DNA of 64,000 nucleotides from Raineyella sp. W15-4 (GCF_033170155.1 NZ_CP137079.1:3898934-3962933), one strand, 5' to 3'. Shown: positions 26,064-35,682, counted from the stretch's first letter. Notes: generated by a model from the letters alone, not told the origin. Numbers and translations: made by a program.

Positions 26064-27236
26064 GTGCAGGAGAAGAGAACCATCAGGGTCGCCGTCGTCG
26101 GCGCCGGCCAGGCGGGGCAGGCGCACGCCTTCGGCTTCCGCAACGCCGCGATGACCGACCGGCTGGCCGGCGTGGAGGTCCGGCTGGCGACGTTGGTCGA
26201 CCCCAATACCGAGCTGGCCGAGAAGATCGCCCGCCGTTATGGCTTCGAGCGGGTGGCCGCCGATGTCCAGGACGTGATCGACGACCCGAGCATCGAGGTC
26301 GTCTCGGTCGCCCTGCCGACCTTCCTGAGTCTGCCGGTCGTCGGGTCGTTGCTGCGGGCCGGCAAGCACGTGCTGGCCGAGAAGCCGCTGGGGCGCAACG
26401 GCGCGGAGGCGGACGAGCTCGCCGGCATCGCGAAGGAGTCCGGGAAGGTCGCGGCGGTGGGCTACTCCTACCGGAGGATCCCCGCGCTGGCCCAGCTTCG
26501 TGAGGTCGTTCGGGACGGCAGGATCGGGACGCCGTACTTCGCCCGCGGACAGTTCTTCGCCGACTACGCGCTGGATCCGCAGGGACCGATGGTGTGGCGC
26601 TACGACCAGCAGACCAGCGGCGGCGGGGTGGTGCTGGACATGGGCACCCATGTCATCGACGCTCTCGAGTACATCCTCGGGCCGATCGCGGAGGTGTCCT
26701 CCAGCGTCTTCGACATCACCGTCAAGGAGCGCCCGACCCGGGACGGCTCACTCGCCCCGGTGACCAACGACGACACCTCGCTGATCAACGTTCGCTTCGG
26801 CGACGGGGCGCTCGGCACGATCCTGTCCAGCCGGGTCGCCGCCGGCGCGACGATCGACCTGGGCTTCGAGATCTTCGGCTCGAAGGGCCATGTCAAGTAC
26901 TCCTTCGGCCACATGAACGAGTGGACGCTCTACCAGACCGATCCCGAGGACAAGGTCTTCGATGGTCCGCGGGTCATCCAGCCCGGTCTGGCCAGTCCGC
27001 ATGTCGTCGACACCGTGCCGATGGCGGCCCGGGGCAATGCCGCGGGCTGGGGCGAGGCCTTCATCGCCGAGATGCAGGAGTTCCTCACCGCGGTCGTCCA
27101 CGGGGAGGAGATCGACACCTCCTTCGAGGTCGCCGCCCAGACGATGCACGTCGTCGACGCGGCCTTCGAGTCGGCCCGTACGCACCGCCCCGTCGCGATC
27201 CCCGCCGCTGCCCCGGCCACCCCCATCCACCACTGA
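26064..27236 (+). CDS. Gfo/Idh/MocA-family oxidoreductase
   Basis: From GTG 26064, preceded by GAGGTG, the 390-residue protein has an N-terminal Rossmann fold (IRVAVVGAGQAGQAHAFGFR). The family motif follows in GKHVLAEKPLGRNGAEADEL, with the catalytic-region DMGTHVIDALEYILG further on. These enzymes oxidise or reduce NAD(P)-linked hydroxyls of cyclic sugars and inositols. It is the first gene after the LacI-type operator and is followed 33 bp later by a TIM-barrel isomerase. The set resembles inositol or keto-sugar catabolic operons, but the substrate is not determined by sequence. A start at 25980 is possible, though nothing conserved lies upstream. Confidence 0.92.
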   Translation: MQEKRTIRVAVVGAGQAGQAHAFGFRNAAMTDRLAGVEVRLATLVDPNTELAEKIARRYGFERVAADVQDVIDDPSIEVVSVALPTFLSLPVVGSLLRAGKHVLAEKPLGRNGAEADELAGIAKESGKVAAVGYSYRRIPALAQLREVVRDGRIGTPYFARGQFFADYALDPQGPMVWRYDQQTSGGGVVLDMGTHVIDALEYILGPIAEVSSSVFDITVKERPTRDGSLAPVTNDDTSLINVRFGDGALGTILSSRVAAGATIDLGFEIFGSKGHVKYSFGHMNEWTLYQTDPEDKVFDGPRVIQPGLASPHVVDTVPMAARGNAAGWGEAFIAEMQEFLTAVVHGEEIDTSFEVAAQTMHVVDAAFESARTHRPVAIPAAAPATPIHH

Positions 27237-27269
27237 GAAACCCACGACTGAGAAAGAGGAGTTCCGGCA

Positions 27270-28286
27270 ATGAAGCTCGGAATGTTCACCACCTGCCTGC
27301 ACGACCGTGACCTCGACGGTGCCATCGAGGTGGCCCATCAGCTCGGCCACACCTCCCTGGAGCTCAACTCCGGCGGCTTCTTCCGGGACTACCACATCCA
27401 CACCAGTGCGCTGCTGGTCTCCGAGCACGCCCGCTCGGAGTTCCTCGGCAAGCTGTCCGCCGCCGGGATGTCGCTGACGTCGCTCAACAACAACGGCAAC
27501 CCGCTGCACCCGGACCGTGAGGTCGGCCCGCGTCACCTGAGGGAGATGCACGACGCGATCGACCTGGCCGCGTTGCTCGGTGTCGGCGTGGTCGTCATGC
27601 AGTCGGGCAACCCGGGGGCAGAGCCCACCTCGACCGTCCCGTCCTGGGTCGTCTCGCCGTGGGACTCCGCCTACATCGACGTCCTCGACTACCAGTGGAG
27701 TCTCGCGGTGCCGCTGTGGAAGGAGATCGCCGCGCACGCCACGGACCGGGGGATCAAGCTCGCCATCGAGATGCACCCCCACCAGCTGGTCTACAGCCCG
27801 ACCACTCTGGCCCGGCTGATCGAGGAGACCGGCGCGGAGTCGATCGGCATGGAGATGGACCCGTCACACCTGTTCTGGCAGGGCATCGACCCGGTCGAGA
27901 CGATCGAACGCTTCGGTGACCGGGTCTTCATGTCCGCGGCGAAGGACACCAAGATCTACGAGGAGAACCTGCGCAAGAACGGGTTCCTCAACAACCTGTG
28001 GCGCCGCAACGAGGGGCCGAACAAGGTCGCGTTCACCGGCCGGTACACCGCCAACGACTACCCGGAGGACCCGAGCTACGAGTTCGTCTCGATCGGCCGC
28101 GGCCACGACGTGGAGTTCTGGAGCCGGTGGCTGGCCGCGCTCAACCGGGTGAACCCGGACATCTCGGTCCAGATCGAGCACGAGGACCCGCACATGGGAC
28201 GCATCGAGGGCCTGCAGTTCGCCACCGAGAGCCTCAACGCCGCCGCCGCGAAGGCCGGCCTGGAATTCGACAAGCCCACCTACTGA
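27270..28286 (+). CDS. Sugar phosphate isomerase/epimerase (AP-endonuclease-2 TIM barrel), first copy
   Basis: The 338-residue protein has the xylose-isomerase-like TIM barrel pattern: KLGMFTTCLHDRDLDGAIEV, LGHTSLELNSGGFF, metal-ligand segments KLAIEMHPHQLVYSPTTL and IGMEMDPSHLFWQGIDP, then VFMSAAKDTKIYEEN and SVQIEHEDPHMGRIEG. The Glu, Asp/His, Asp and Glu positions for a divalent metal are all present. AGAGGAG precedes the ATG. The gene lies inside the operon with the oxidoreductase and a second, distantly related isomerase. Isomerisation or epimerisation of a keto intermediate is likely. Confidence 0.9.
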   Translation: MKLGMFTTCLHDRDLDGAIEVAHQLGHTSLELNSGGFFRDYHIHTSALLVSEHARSEFLGKLSAAGMSLTSLNNNGNPLHPDREVGPRHLREMHDAIDLAALLGVGVVVMQSGNPGAEPTSTVPSWVVSPWDSAYIDVLDYQWSLAVPLWKEIAAHATDRGIKLAIEMHPHQLVYSPTTLARLIEETGAESIGMEMDPSHLFWQGIDPVETIERFGDRVFMSAAKDTKIYEENLRKNGFLNNLWRRNEGPNKVAFTGRYTANDYPEDPSYEFVSIGRGHDVEFWSRWLAALNRVNPDISVQIEHEDPHMGRIEGLQFATESLNAAAAKAGLEFDKPTY

Positions 28287-28372
28287 CCCTTGCCCGAGAG
28301 CCACGGGTGCCTGTCGACCTCAGCGCCCGTGGTCACAGACCCTTTCCGGAAACCTCAAAGAAGAGCAGACCC

Positions 28373-29251
28373 ATGAAGATTGCCGTTGATCCTTTCTCCT
28401 TGCGCAAGCAGAGCCTGGACGACTACTTCCGCCGTGCCGCGGAGGCCGGCTTCCACTACATCGAATTCTCCCAACGCGACGACGTCTGGCCGTACTACAC
28501 CCATCCGACGGCCAATGACGAGCAGGTCACCACGATCAAGCGGACGCTGAAGAAGTACGGACTGGAACTGGCCTCCTGCCTGCCGCTGTACCGCTGGTCG
28601 AGCCCGGACGAGGACGAGCGCCAGGCAGCGGTGCGCTACTGGCTGCGCGCCATCAACATCACCCTCGACCTCGGCTGCCACCAGATGAACTCGGAGTTCT
28701 CCGGGCGTCCCGAGCAGCCGGAGCGATCCGAGGCACAGTTCTGGAAGTCCATGGACGTGATCCTTCCCCGGATCGAGAAGGAAGGCATCCAGCTCAACCT
28801 CGAGCCGCACCCCGATGACTTCATCGAGGACGGCATCCGTGCCGTCGACATGATCCGGGCGATCAACTCGCCCAACGTCGGCTTCCTCTACTGCGCGCCG
28901 CACACCTTCCACCAGGGCGGCAATGCCGGGGAGATCATCCGGTACGCAGGAAAGGACCTGCGCCACCTCCACATCGCCGACTCCTTCGACCACCGTGCGT
29001 CGGAGGGCGGACGCTACATCTCCAACCCGCCGGGCAATCCGGCCCGCATCCACCAGCACAACCCGATCGGGTTGGGCGAGGTCGACTGGAACGAGTTCTG
29101 GCAGGCGCTCAGGGACGTCGAGTTCGACGGGATCGCCACCTGCGCGCTCTTCAGCTGGATGGACACCTGGGACGAGGACAACAGCAAGACCCACGACATC
29201 ATGGTGGAGCGCCTCGGCGCGATCACCTCGCACCCGGAGGAGTTGCGATGA
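28373..29251 (+). CDS. Sugar phosphate isomerase/epimerase (TIM barrel), second copy
   Basis: From ATG 28373 the product has 292 residues: KIAVDPFSLRKQSLDDYFRR, AGFHYIEFSQRDDVWPYY, QLNLEPHPDDFIEDGIRAVD, VGFLYCAPHTFHQGG, LRHLHIADSFDHRASEG and GLGEVDWNEFWQALRDVEFD. It keeps the metal-binding Glu and His residues. It is not a duplicate of the upstream isomerase; length and loop structure differ. It overlaps the transporter gene by 4 bp (ATGA), so it is translationally coupled to it. It may act on the product of the oxidoreductase. Confidence 0.9.
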   Translation: MKIAVDPFSLRKQSLDDYFRRAAEAGFHYIEFSQRDDVWPYYTHPTANDEQVTTIKRTLKKYGLELASCLPLYRWSSPDEDERQAAVRYWLRAINITLDLGCHQMNSEFSGRPEQPERSEAQFWKSMDVILPRIEKEGIQLNLEPHPDDFIEDGIRAVDMIRAINSPNVGFLYCAPHTFHQGGNAGEIIRYAGKDLRHLHIADSFDHRASEGGRYISNPPGNPARIHQHNPIGLGEVDWNEFWQALRDVEFDGIATCALFSWMDTWDEDNSKTHDIMVERLGAITSHPEELR

Positions 29252-30681
29252 GCGCCCAGTCCGTCGGTGGGACGACCGCCCAGCTTCCTGCCCTGGTCCC
29301 CGGCAAGTACCGGCGCCGGCTGGACGTCGTCGTCGTGATCGCCACCTTCGGTGGCATCCTCTTTGGCTACGACACCGGCGTCATCAACGGCGCCCTCACT
29401 CCGATGAAGGCCGAGCTGGGCCTCACCGCGTTGACCGAAGGGATCGTCACCAGCTCGCTGCTCCTCGGTGCCGCGATCGGCGCGACCGTGACCGGCGCCC
29501 TCGCCGACCGTTTCGGTCGCCGGCGGGTGCTGCTGGTCCTCGCCTGGGTCTTCCTGCTCGGCACCACCGGCTGCGTGCTGGCTCCCAGCCTCGGGGTGAT
29601 GGTGCCGTCCCGGGTGATCCTCGGGCTGGCGGTCGGCGGCGCATCCGTCACCGTTCCGGTCTACCTCTCCGAGATGTCGCCCACCGAGTGGCGCGGTCGG
29701 CTCAGCGCGCGCAACGAGGTGGCCGTGGTCCTCGGGCAGCTGCTGGCGTTCGTCTTCAACGCGATCATCGCCCAGCTGTGGGGCCACCACGTGGGGGTCT
29801 GGCGGTACATGCTGGCGGTGGCCGCCGTCCCGGCGATCATGCTGTTCGTCGGCATGTTGTCGATGCCCGAGTCCCCCCGCTGGCTGGTGGCACGAGGCAA
29901 GGTGGAGCGGGCCCGCGACGTCCTCCACCAGGTGCGCCCCGCCGAGCGCGCCGACAGTGAGCTCGCGGCGATCGTCGCGCTGAGCGAGTTCGAGGAGAAG
30001 ACCAAGGTCATCGGCATCGGGGCGGCGCTGAAGCAGCCATGGATCCGCCGGCTGATCATCATCGGCACCGGCATCGCGGTGGCGCAGCAGCTCACCGGGA
30101 TCAACTCGGTGATGTTCTACGGCACCCAGCTGCTGGAGACGGCCGGGTTCGCCGCCGACACCGCGATCGTGGTCAACATCGCCAACGGCATCCTGTCGGT
30201 GACCGGCATGATGATCGGCCTGAAGGTCATCTCTCGCTTCCCGCGCCGTACGATGATCCTCTTCGGCCTGGCCAGCGTCGCCGTCCTGCACTTCCTGATC
30301 GCCCTGCTGGCGTTCGTGCTTCCCGAGGGGCTGGCCAAGGCGATCGTGATCATGGTGCTGGTGATCACCTTCGTCGGCATCATGCAGGCCTGCCTGGGAC
30401 TGGTGATCTGGGTGGTGCTCAGTGAGCTGTTCCCGCAGCGGGCGCGCGGCGCGGCGGTCGGTTTCTCGGTCTTCTGGATGTGGGTCGCCAACGCCACGGT
30501 GGCGTTCACCTTCCCGTCGCTGATGGCGGCCTTCAAGATCGACGGGACGTTCCTGATCTTCGGGATCCTCAACGTCCTCAGCTTCCTGCTGGTGCGCCAC
30601 TTCCTGCCGGAGACCGGGCATCTCTCCTTGGAGGAGCTCGAGGTGCAGTTCGAGACCGAAGGGGTCCACGCGGTGCGGTAG
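29248..30681 (+). CDS. MFS sugar transporter (sugar-porter family)
   Basis: The 477-residue protein has 12 predicted helices and the sugar-porter signatures: ATFGGILFGYDTGVINGALT in helix 1, GALADRFGRRRVLLVLAW after helix 2, SEMSPTEWRGRLSARNEVAV in the middle, MPESPRWLVARGK in the central loop, QQLTGINSVMFYG in helix 7 and FLPETGHLSLEELE at the C terminus. Relatives carry myo-inositol, xylose or glucose with protons. It closes the LacI-controlled operon and would import its substrate. Confidence 0.94.
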   Translation: MSAQSVGGTTAQLPALVPGKYRRRLDVVVVIATFGGILFGYDTGVINGALTPMKAELGLTALTEGIVTSSLLLGAAIGATVTGALADRFGRRRVLLVLAWVFLLGTTGCVLAPSLGVMVPSRVILGLAVGGASVTVPVYLSEMSPTEWRGRLSARNEVAVVLGQLLAFVFNAIIAQLWGHHVGVWRYMLAVAAVPAIMLFVGMLSMPESPRWLVARGKVERARDVLHQVRPAERADSELAAIVALSEFEEKTKVIGIGAALKQPWIRRLIIIGTGIAVAQQLTGINSVMFYGTQLLETAGFAADTAIVVNIANGILSVTGMMIGLKVISRFPRRTMILFGLASVAVLHFLIALLAFVLPEGLAKAIVIMVLVITFVGIMQACLGLVIWVVLSELFPQRARGAAVGFSVFWMWVANATVAFTFPSLMAAFKIDGTFLIFGILNVLSFLLVRHFLPETGHLSLEELEVQFETEGVHAVR

Positions 30682-30720
30682 CGCGCCGGCTCCGGCCCGC
30701 TCGGCCCCTGGTGGCGTGAC

Positions 30721-31809
30721 ATGTCGGCACCGAGACGTCTGCTACGTTCGGTGCTCGGAATGACACGTCACCAGGGGTTCATCATCAACGATCACGAGGT
30801 GTCGCAGGCGGGCGACAGTGGACGGCTGCCGACGATGGAGGACGTGGCGCGCGAGGCCGGGGTGTCCCGCGCCCTGGTCTCTATCGTCTACCGCGGGGTC
30901 AAGGGCGCCTCGGAGGAGACCCGACAGCGGGTGTTCGAGGCGGGGGAGCGGATCGGCTACCGGCGCAACTCCCTGGCGGCGCGGCTGGCGTCCAAGGGCG
31001 TCCACTCCATCGGGGTGCTCCTCTTCGACATGCGCAACGACCTCACCGCGGACGTCTTCCAGGGGATCCAGGCGGAGGCGGACGCCAGCGACCTCGGTCT
31101 GGTCGTCGGGGTGTCCGACCCCAGCGGCCGCCGCGACGAACGTACGGTGAACGACCTGCTGGCCGCCCGGGTCGATGCCCTGATCATGATCAGTGGCACC
31201 ATGCCCGGGTCGGAGCTGCGCGCGCTGAGCCGGACCATCCCGCTGGTCTCGGCCACCCGTGCGGTCACCGGCGTCGACAGTGTGATCGTCGACGAGGCCG
31301 CGGCCGGGGCGCTGGTGGTCGACCACCTGGTCTCCCTGGGCCACCGGCGCATCGTCCACCTGGCCCCGACCTGGCGACCGAGCCCCCGCGTCGACGCGTA
31401 CGTGCAGGCGATGACCCGCGCCGGCCTCGATCCCTGGGTCGAGGACATCGCGTACGACTTCGACGACGTCCGGGCGGTCACGCTGCGGCTGCTGGCGGCC
31501 ACCGACCCGCCCACCGCTGTCTACGCCAACAACGACCAGGCCGCGTACGCGGTCCTCGAAGCCCTGTCGGATCGCCGCCTACGGGCACCGGAGGACGTGG
31601 CGGTGGTCGGCTTCGACAATCTCCGGGCCTCGGCCCTGCGGTCGGTGGACCTGACCAGCATCGACCAGCAACCGGTTGCCCTGGGCCGCCTCGCCGTCCG
31701 TACGGCCCTCACCCGCGCCGTCGAGACCGAGGCGCCACCGCGGCGGGAGGTGCTGGCGCCCCGGCTGGTGGTGCGCCGGTCGACGGTGGACGGGGCGTTG
31801 GAGGACTGA
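30721..31809 (+). CDS. LacI-family transcriptional regulator
   Basis: The HTH is TMEDVAREAGVSRALVSIVY, about 38 residues after the first possible start, followed by the hinge helix and a periplasmic-binding-protein-like effector domain (SIGVLLFDMRNDLTADVFQG; VDALIMISGTMPGSELRALS; VAVVGFDNLRASALRSVDLT). Such repressors bind palindromes with a central CG, as found at 25914-25929. Start choice is open: ATG 30721, ATG 30760 or ATG 30835 just before the HTH. Ribosome binding sites are poor at all three, so the given start is only the outer limit. Confidence 0.92.
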   Translation: MSAPRRLLRSVLGMTRHQGFIINDHEVSQAGDSGRLPTMEDVAREAGVSRALVSIVYRGVKGASEETRQRVFEAGERIGYRRNSLAARLASKGVHSIGVLLFDMRNDLTADVFQGIQAEADASDLGLVVGVSDPSGRRDERTVNDLLAARVDALIMISGTMPGSELRALSRTIPLVSATRAVTGVDSVIVDEAAAGALVVDHLVSLGHRRIVHLAPTWRPSPRVDAYVQAMTRAGLDPWVEDIAYDFDDVRAVTLRLLAATDPPTAVYANNDQAAYAVLEALSDRRLRAPEDVAVVGFDNLRASALRSVDLTSIDQQPVALGRLAVRTALTRAVETEAPPRREVLAPRLVVRRSTVDGALED

Positions 31810-31880
31810 TCGTCCGCCGTCGCCGGGCAGGTGTCACCAGGTGGCCAGGACCAACGGGGGCAGGTCTGTCGGGGGTGGCC

Positions 31881-32636
31881 TCACGCGGGGGTGCGGGCGA
31901 TCTTGGTGTTGTGGGCCTGGGCCCGCGGGCGCACGATGACCAGGTCGAGATTGACGTGGTCGGGGCGGGTGAGGGCGTACGCGATGACGTCCGCGATGTC
32001 CTCGGCGAGCAGCGGTTGGTAGCCCTGGTAGACTTTGGCCGCGCGTTCGTGGTCGCCGCCGAATCTGACGAGGGAGAACTCCTCGGTCTCGACGTTGCCG
32101 GGGGAGATTTCCAGCACCCGGATCGGTTCGCCGACGATTTCCCAGCGCAGCGTCGTGGTGAGCATCCGCTCGGCGTGCTTGACGCCGGTGTAGCCGCCGC
32201 CTCCTTCGTATGCGCCGTGCGCGGCGGTCGAGGTGACGACCAGCACGTCGCCCGCCCCCGCGGCGCGCAGCAGCGGTAGGACGCTCTTCGTGACCCGCAG
32301 GGTGCCCAGGACGTTGAGCTCGTACATCCGCCGCCAACCGTCGATGTCGGCCTCTGCGACGCTGTCCAGGCCGAGCGCCCCACCCGCGTTGTTGACCACC
32401 GCGTCCAGCCCGCCGGTCCGGGCCAGATGGGTGACCAGAGCGTCGACCTCCTCGGCGGAGGTGACATCGAGGGGATAGGCCTCGCAGCCGGTCTCCGCTG
32501 CGAGCCGGGCCAGTCGGTCGGCCCGCCGGGCGGCAGCGATGACCGCCATCCCGTCGGCCTGCAGGCGTCGTACGGTCGCCGCCCCGATTCCGGATGAAGC
32601 GCCGGTGACCAGCACGCGACGCGGGGAGTCCGTCAT
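31881..32636 (-). CDS. SDR oxidoreductase, YdfG-like (malonate semialdehyde/3-hydroxy acid type)
   Basis: This 251-residue short-chain dehydrogenase shows VLVTGASSGIGAATVRRLQ, VVNNAGGALGLDSVAEADID, a catalytic Ser region at VVTSTAAHGAYEGGGGYTGVKHAE (Tyr and Lys present) and ISPGNVETEEFSLVRFGGD. That last part and the tail PDHVNLDLVIVRP closely resemble E. coli YdfG, an NADP-dependent 3-hydroxy acid dehydrogenase that also reduces malonate semialdehyde. Its ATG overlaps the stop of the class III aminotransferase by 4 bp. In this operon it would convert the semialdehyde released by that enzyme. Confidence 0.88.
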   Translation of the reverse strand: MTDSPRRVLVTGASSGIGAATVRRLQADGMAVIAAARRADRLARLAAETGCEAYPLDVTSAEEVDALVTHLARTGGLDAVVNNAGGALGLDSVAEADIDGWRRMYELNVLGTLRVTKSVLPLLRAAGAGDVLVVTSTAAHGAYEGGGGYTGVKHAERMLTTTLRWEIVGEPIRVLEISPGNVETEEFSLVRFGGDHERAAKVYQGYQPLLAEDIADVIAYALTRPDHVNLDLVIVRPRAQAHNTKIARTPA

Positions 32637-34006
32637 CGGGCCGCCTCCTCGGTGAGGACCTCGGTCAGGATGGCCATGCCGCGCCGGGCCTCGTCGGTCG
32701 TGATGACGCAGGGCGGCACAACGTGGATGCGGTTGTCGACGACGGCCGGGAGGAGACCCTTGGTCAGGCAGGCGGCCTTGATCGAGGCTATCCGTGCGGC
32801 GGGCAGCGGCTTGCGGGTCGCCTTGTCGGCCACCAGTTCGGCGGCCCAGAAGACGCCGGTGCCACGTACGTCGCCCACCAGCGGGTTGTCCGCGACCAGC
32901 TCGGCCAGCGCCGGCCCGATCACGGTGGCACCGACCGTGGCGGCATTCTCCACCACGTGCTCGTCCTCCATCGCGGCGATGGTCGCCACGATCGCCGCCA
33001 TTGCCAGCGGGTGGCCGGAATAGGTCAGGCCTCCCGGAAAGACCTTCTCGTCGAAGGCGTGGGCGATCGGAGAACTCAACAGCACCCCGCCGGCCGGGAC
33101 GTAACCGGAGTTCACGCCTTTGGCGAAGGTGATCAGGTCGGGGACGACGTTCTGCTGCTCGAATGCGAACCAGGATCCGGTACGGCCGAATCCGGCCATC
33201 ACCTCGTCGCAGATGAGGACGATGCCGTAGCGATCGGCGATCTCGCGGACCCCGGCCAGGTACCCCGGCGGTGGCATGAGGATCCCGGCGGTCCCGGGCA
33301 CCGTCTCGAGCAGGATCCCGGCGATCGTGTCAGGCCCTTCGGACTGGATTACCCGGTCCAGATGGTGCAGCGCGCGGGCGCATTCCTCTTCCGGCGTGGT
33401 CGCCCAGAACTCCGAACGGTAGAGGTAGGGACCGAAGACGTGGACGTGACCGCGTGCGTACTCGTTCGGGATGCGCCGCCAGTCGCCGGTGGCCACCACG
33501 GCAGCGCCGGTGTTGCCATGATACGAGCGGTACCGGGAGATGATCTTGTCCCGACCGGTGGCGAGGCGAGCAAGCCGCATCGCATTCTCGTTGGCGTCCG
33601 CGCCGGCGTTGGTGAAGAAGACCTTCTCGAAGGCCGCCGGGGCGTGGGCCAGGATCCGGCGGGCCGCTTCCGCCCGCGCGAGGTTGGCGGTGGCCGGTGC
33701 GATCGTGGTGAGGATGTCGGCCTGCTGCTTGATCGCCGCGACCACCCGGGGATGCTGGTAGCCGATGTTCACGTTGACGAGCTGGCTGGAGAAGTCCAGC
33801 CACCGCTCACCCGCATGGTTCCACAGCGTCGCACCGCTGCCGCCCGCTACCGAAAAGGCCGGCAGATGGGCCTGCGCGGACCAGGAATGGAACACCTGGT
33901 CGTGGTCGGCCGCGATGATCGCCGCATCGAGGTCCATGCCGTGCATCCCGTGTCCCACGGGAACCGTTGGGTCGAGCAGCTTGCTGGCCTCCAGGATCGA
34001 AGACAT
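32633..34006 (-). CDS. Class III aminotransferase (beta-alanine/omega-amino acid type)
   Basis: The 457-residue PLP enzyme shows FTNAGADANENAMRLARLAT, SRYRSYHGNTGAAVVATGDW, ILICDEVMAGFGRTGSWFAF-like residues, the PLP lysine in DLITFAKGVNSGYVPAGGVL and GLTYSGHPLAMAAIVAT. Class III enzymes of this length transaminate omega-amino acids such as beta-alanine, GABA or taurine. The translational coupling to a YdfG-like reductase and the carbamoyl-hydrolase further upstream point to beta-alanine. AAAGGAAAT precedes the ATG. A 190-bp non-coding gap separates it from the amidase gene. Confidence 0.91.
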   Translation of the reverse strand: MSSILEASKLLDPTVPVGHGMHGMDLDAAIIAADHDQVFHSWSAQAHLPAFSVAGGSGATLWNHAGERWLDFSSQLVNVNIGYQHPRVVAAIKQQADILTTIAPATANLARAEAARRILAHAPAAFEKVFFTNAGADANENAMRLARLATGRDKIISRYRSYHGNTGAAVVATGDWRRIPNEYARGHVHVFGPYLYRSEFWATTPEEECARALHHLDRVIQSEGPDTIAGILLETVPGTAGILMPPPGYLAGVREIADRYGIVLICDEVMAGFGRTGSWFAFEQQNVVPDLITFAKGVNSGYVPAGGVLLSSPIAHAFDEKVFPGGLTYSGHPLAMAAIVATIAAMEDEHVVENAATVGATVIGPALAELVADNPLVGDVRGTGVFWAAELVADKATRKPLPAARIASIKAACLTKGLLPAVVDNRIHVVPPCVITTDEARRGMAILTEVLTEEAAR

Positions 34007-34197
34007 CGATATTTCCTTTCGTCAGTTCGTCAGTGGGTGTCGGCCGGGGTGTTCCTCAAGGTCTCCCGACCTTCTCGTGCGTTGTGTGGGCAATTTCTGC
34101 GTGATTCTCGCCACCAGCCGGCACAGACCCATCCGCGACGCTTCTCGGGGAATGGTCGGGGCGCGGCGATGGTCTCGAGCTGGGAGGCGCCGGTCCC

Positions 34198-35634
34198 TCA
34201 GGCCGCCGTGATGGTCCGGGAATCCGTCGGCAGGGGCGGGGTGACCTGCGCCCACGGCCGGTGGGCCTCCACGGCGTAGCCGACCCGGAAGACCGCCTCC
34301 TGGTCGTACGGGCCGCCGACGATCTGCAGTCCTGTCGGAACGCCGTTGCGAGCGAATCCGGTGGGCACCGCCAGCGCTGGACACCGGTTGTTGATGTTGA
34401 TCGGCACCGCCATCTGGTCTTGCCAGTAGTGCCGGCCGAGTCCGTCGACCGACGTCGTCGGGGCCTCGGCCGGCAAGGAGGAGCGGGCAGAGACCGGGGC
34501 GATCAGTGCGTCAGCATCGGCGAGCACTGCCGAGAGCTGGTCGCGCATGATCGTCTCCCGACGGAACGTGTCCAGCAGCCCGACCCGGGAGGCCACGGCG
34601 AGCGCGTGCTCGATGAACTGGGTGATGTAGGGGGAGACCTCGGCGTTCGACCGTACGATCTGCTCCGCCATGCCTGGTGCGAGGATATGACCGTAGTGGG
34701 CGAAGGCCAGTTCCATGATCTCGTCGGCGCGCCAGGGGAGTTCGCGTTCCACGATCGTCGCGCCGGCGGCGGCCAACACGGAGGCGGTCTCCTCCAGGTT
34801 GGCTACCGTGTCGGAGTCCACGGGGTAGTCGCCGAGGCGTCGGCTCAGTACCACCGTCCCGCCGTCCAGACGTCCGGATCGCGGCGGCCGCCCCACCGGC
34901 CTGGACGGGATCGACAGCTGGTCACGGGGATGCTGGCCGGCGATGACGTTGTGCATGAGGCGGACATCCTCGACGGTGCGTGCCATCGCACTGTCGCTGC
35001 GGTACCAGTCCATGGTCGAGGGGTGCAGGCCGGGGACGACGCCGTACGGCGCCTTGTAGCCGACCACTCCGCAGTAGCACGAGGGGATCCGGGTCGATCC
35101 ACCGATGTCCGATCCGGTGGCCAACGGGGCGAATCCGGCCGCCAGCGCCGCGCCGGATCCGCCGGAGGAACCGCCGGGAGTACACTCCGAGTTCCACGGG
35201 TTGCGGGTCACGCCCCATTGGCGGGAGTCGGTGACGGTCGCGGCGCAGAACTCCGGGACCGCGCTGCGGGCGATGGGTACGGCCCCCGCGGCGAGCAGGC
35301 GCTCCACGATCGGATGGTCGCGATCCGGCGTGTCGGTGAGTTCCACCACGCCCTGGCTCACGGGGTGGCCGGCGAGCTCGTGCTTCTCCTTCAGCACGAT
35401 CGGTACCCCGAGCAGTGGGGCCGGGTCTCCCACCGCCCACCGGCGGTCGGCGTCCGCGGCGTGGGTCCGGGCGAGGTCCGTGAGCACCTCGGTGATCGCA
35501 TTCACGGATGGATCCACCTCCGCGATGCGCGCCAACAGGTGCTCGGTCACCTCCGATGGTCGGAGGCGTCCGCGCCGGAATTGTGCGGTCAAGTCCGTCG
35601 CGCTGAGGTAGGCGTACGGGTCCGGGGTGCTCAC
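34198..35634 (-). CDS. Amidase (amidase-signature family)
   Basis: The 478-residue protein holds the Ser-cisSer-Lys triad of the family. The lysine is in PIVLKEKHELAGHPVSQG, the glycine/serine loop is ECTPGGSSGGSGAALAAGFA and the nucleophile region is TGSDIGGSTRIPSCYCG. It hydrolyses a carboxamide to acid and ammonia. Substrate is unknown; adjacency to an M20 carbamoyl-hydrolase and SSS permease suggests a linked nitrogen source. It is transcribed in the same direction as both, 48 bp after the permease gene. Confidence 0.93.
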   Translation of the reverse strand: MSTPDPYAYLSATDLTAQFRRGRLRPSEVTEHLLARIAEVDPSVNAITEVLTDLARTHAADADRRWAVGDPAPLLGVPIVLKEKHELAGHPVSQGVVELTDTPDRDHPIVERLLAAGAVPIARSAVPEFCAATVTDSRQWGVTRNPWNSECTPGGSSGGSGAALAAGFAPLATGSDIGGSTRIPSCYCGVVGYKAPYGVVPGLHPSTMDWYRSDSAMARTVEDVRLMHNVIAGQHPRDQLSIPSRPVGRPPRSGRLDGGTVVLSRRLGDYPVDSDTVANLEETASVLAAAGATIVERELPWRADEIMELAFAHYGHILAPGMAEQIVRSNAEVSPYITQFIEHALAVASRVGLLDTFRRETIMRDQLSAVLADADALIAPVSARSSLPAEAPTTSVDGLGRHYWQDQMAVPININNRCPALAVPTGFARNGVPTGLQIVGGPYDQEAVFRVGYAVEAHRPWAQVTPPLPTDSRTITAA

Positions 35635-35682
35635 GGGGGTTCCTTTCGGGGACAGGTCGATTTCGCTGGGCTGCGGTGAAAG

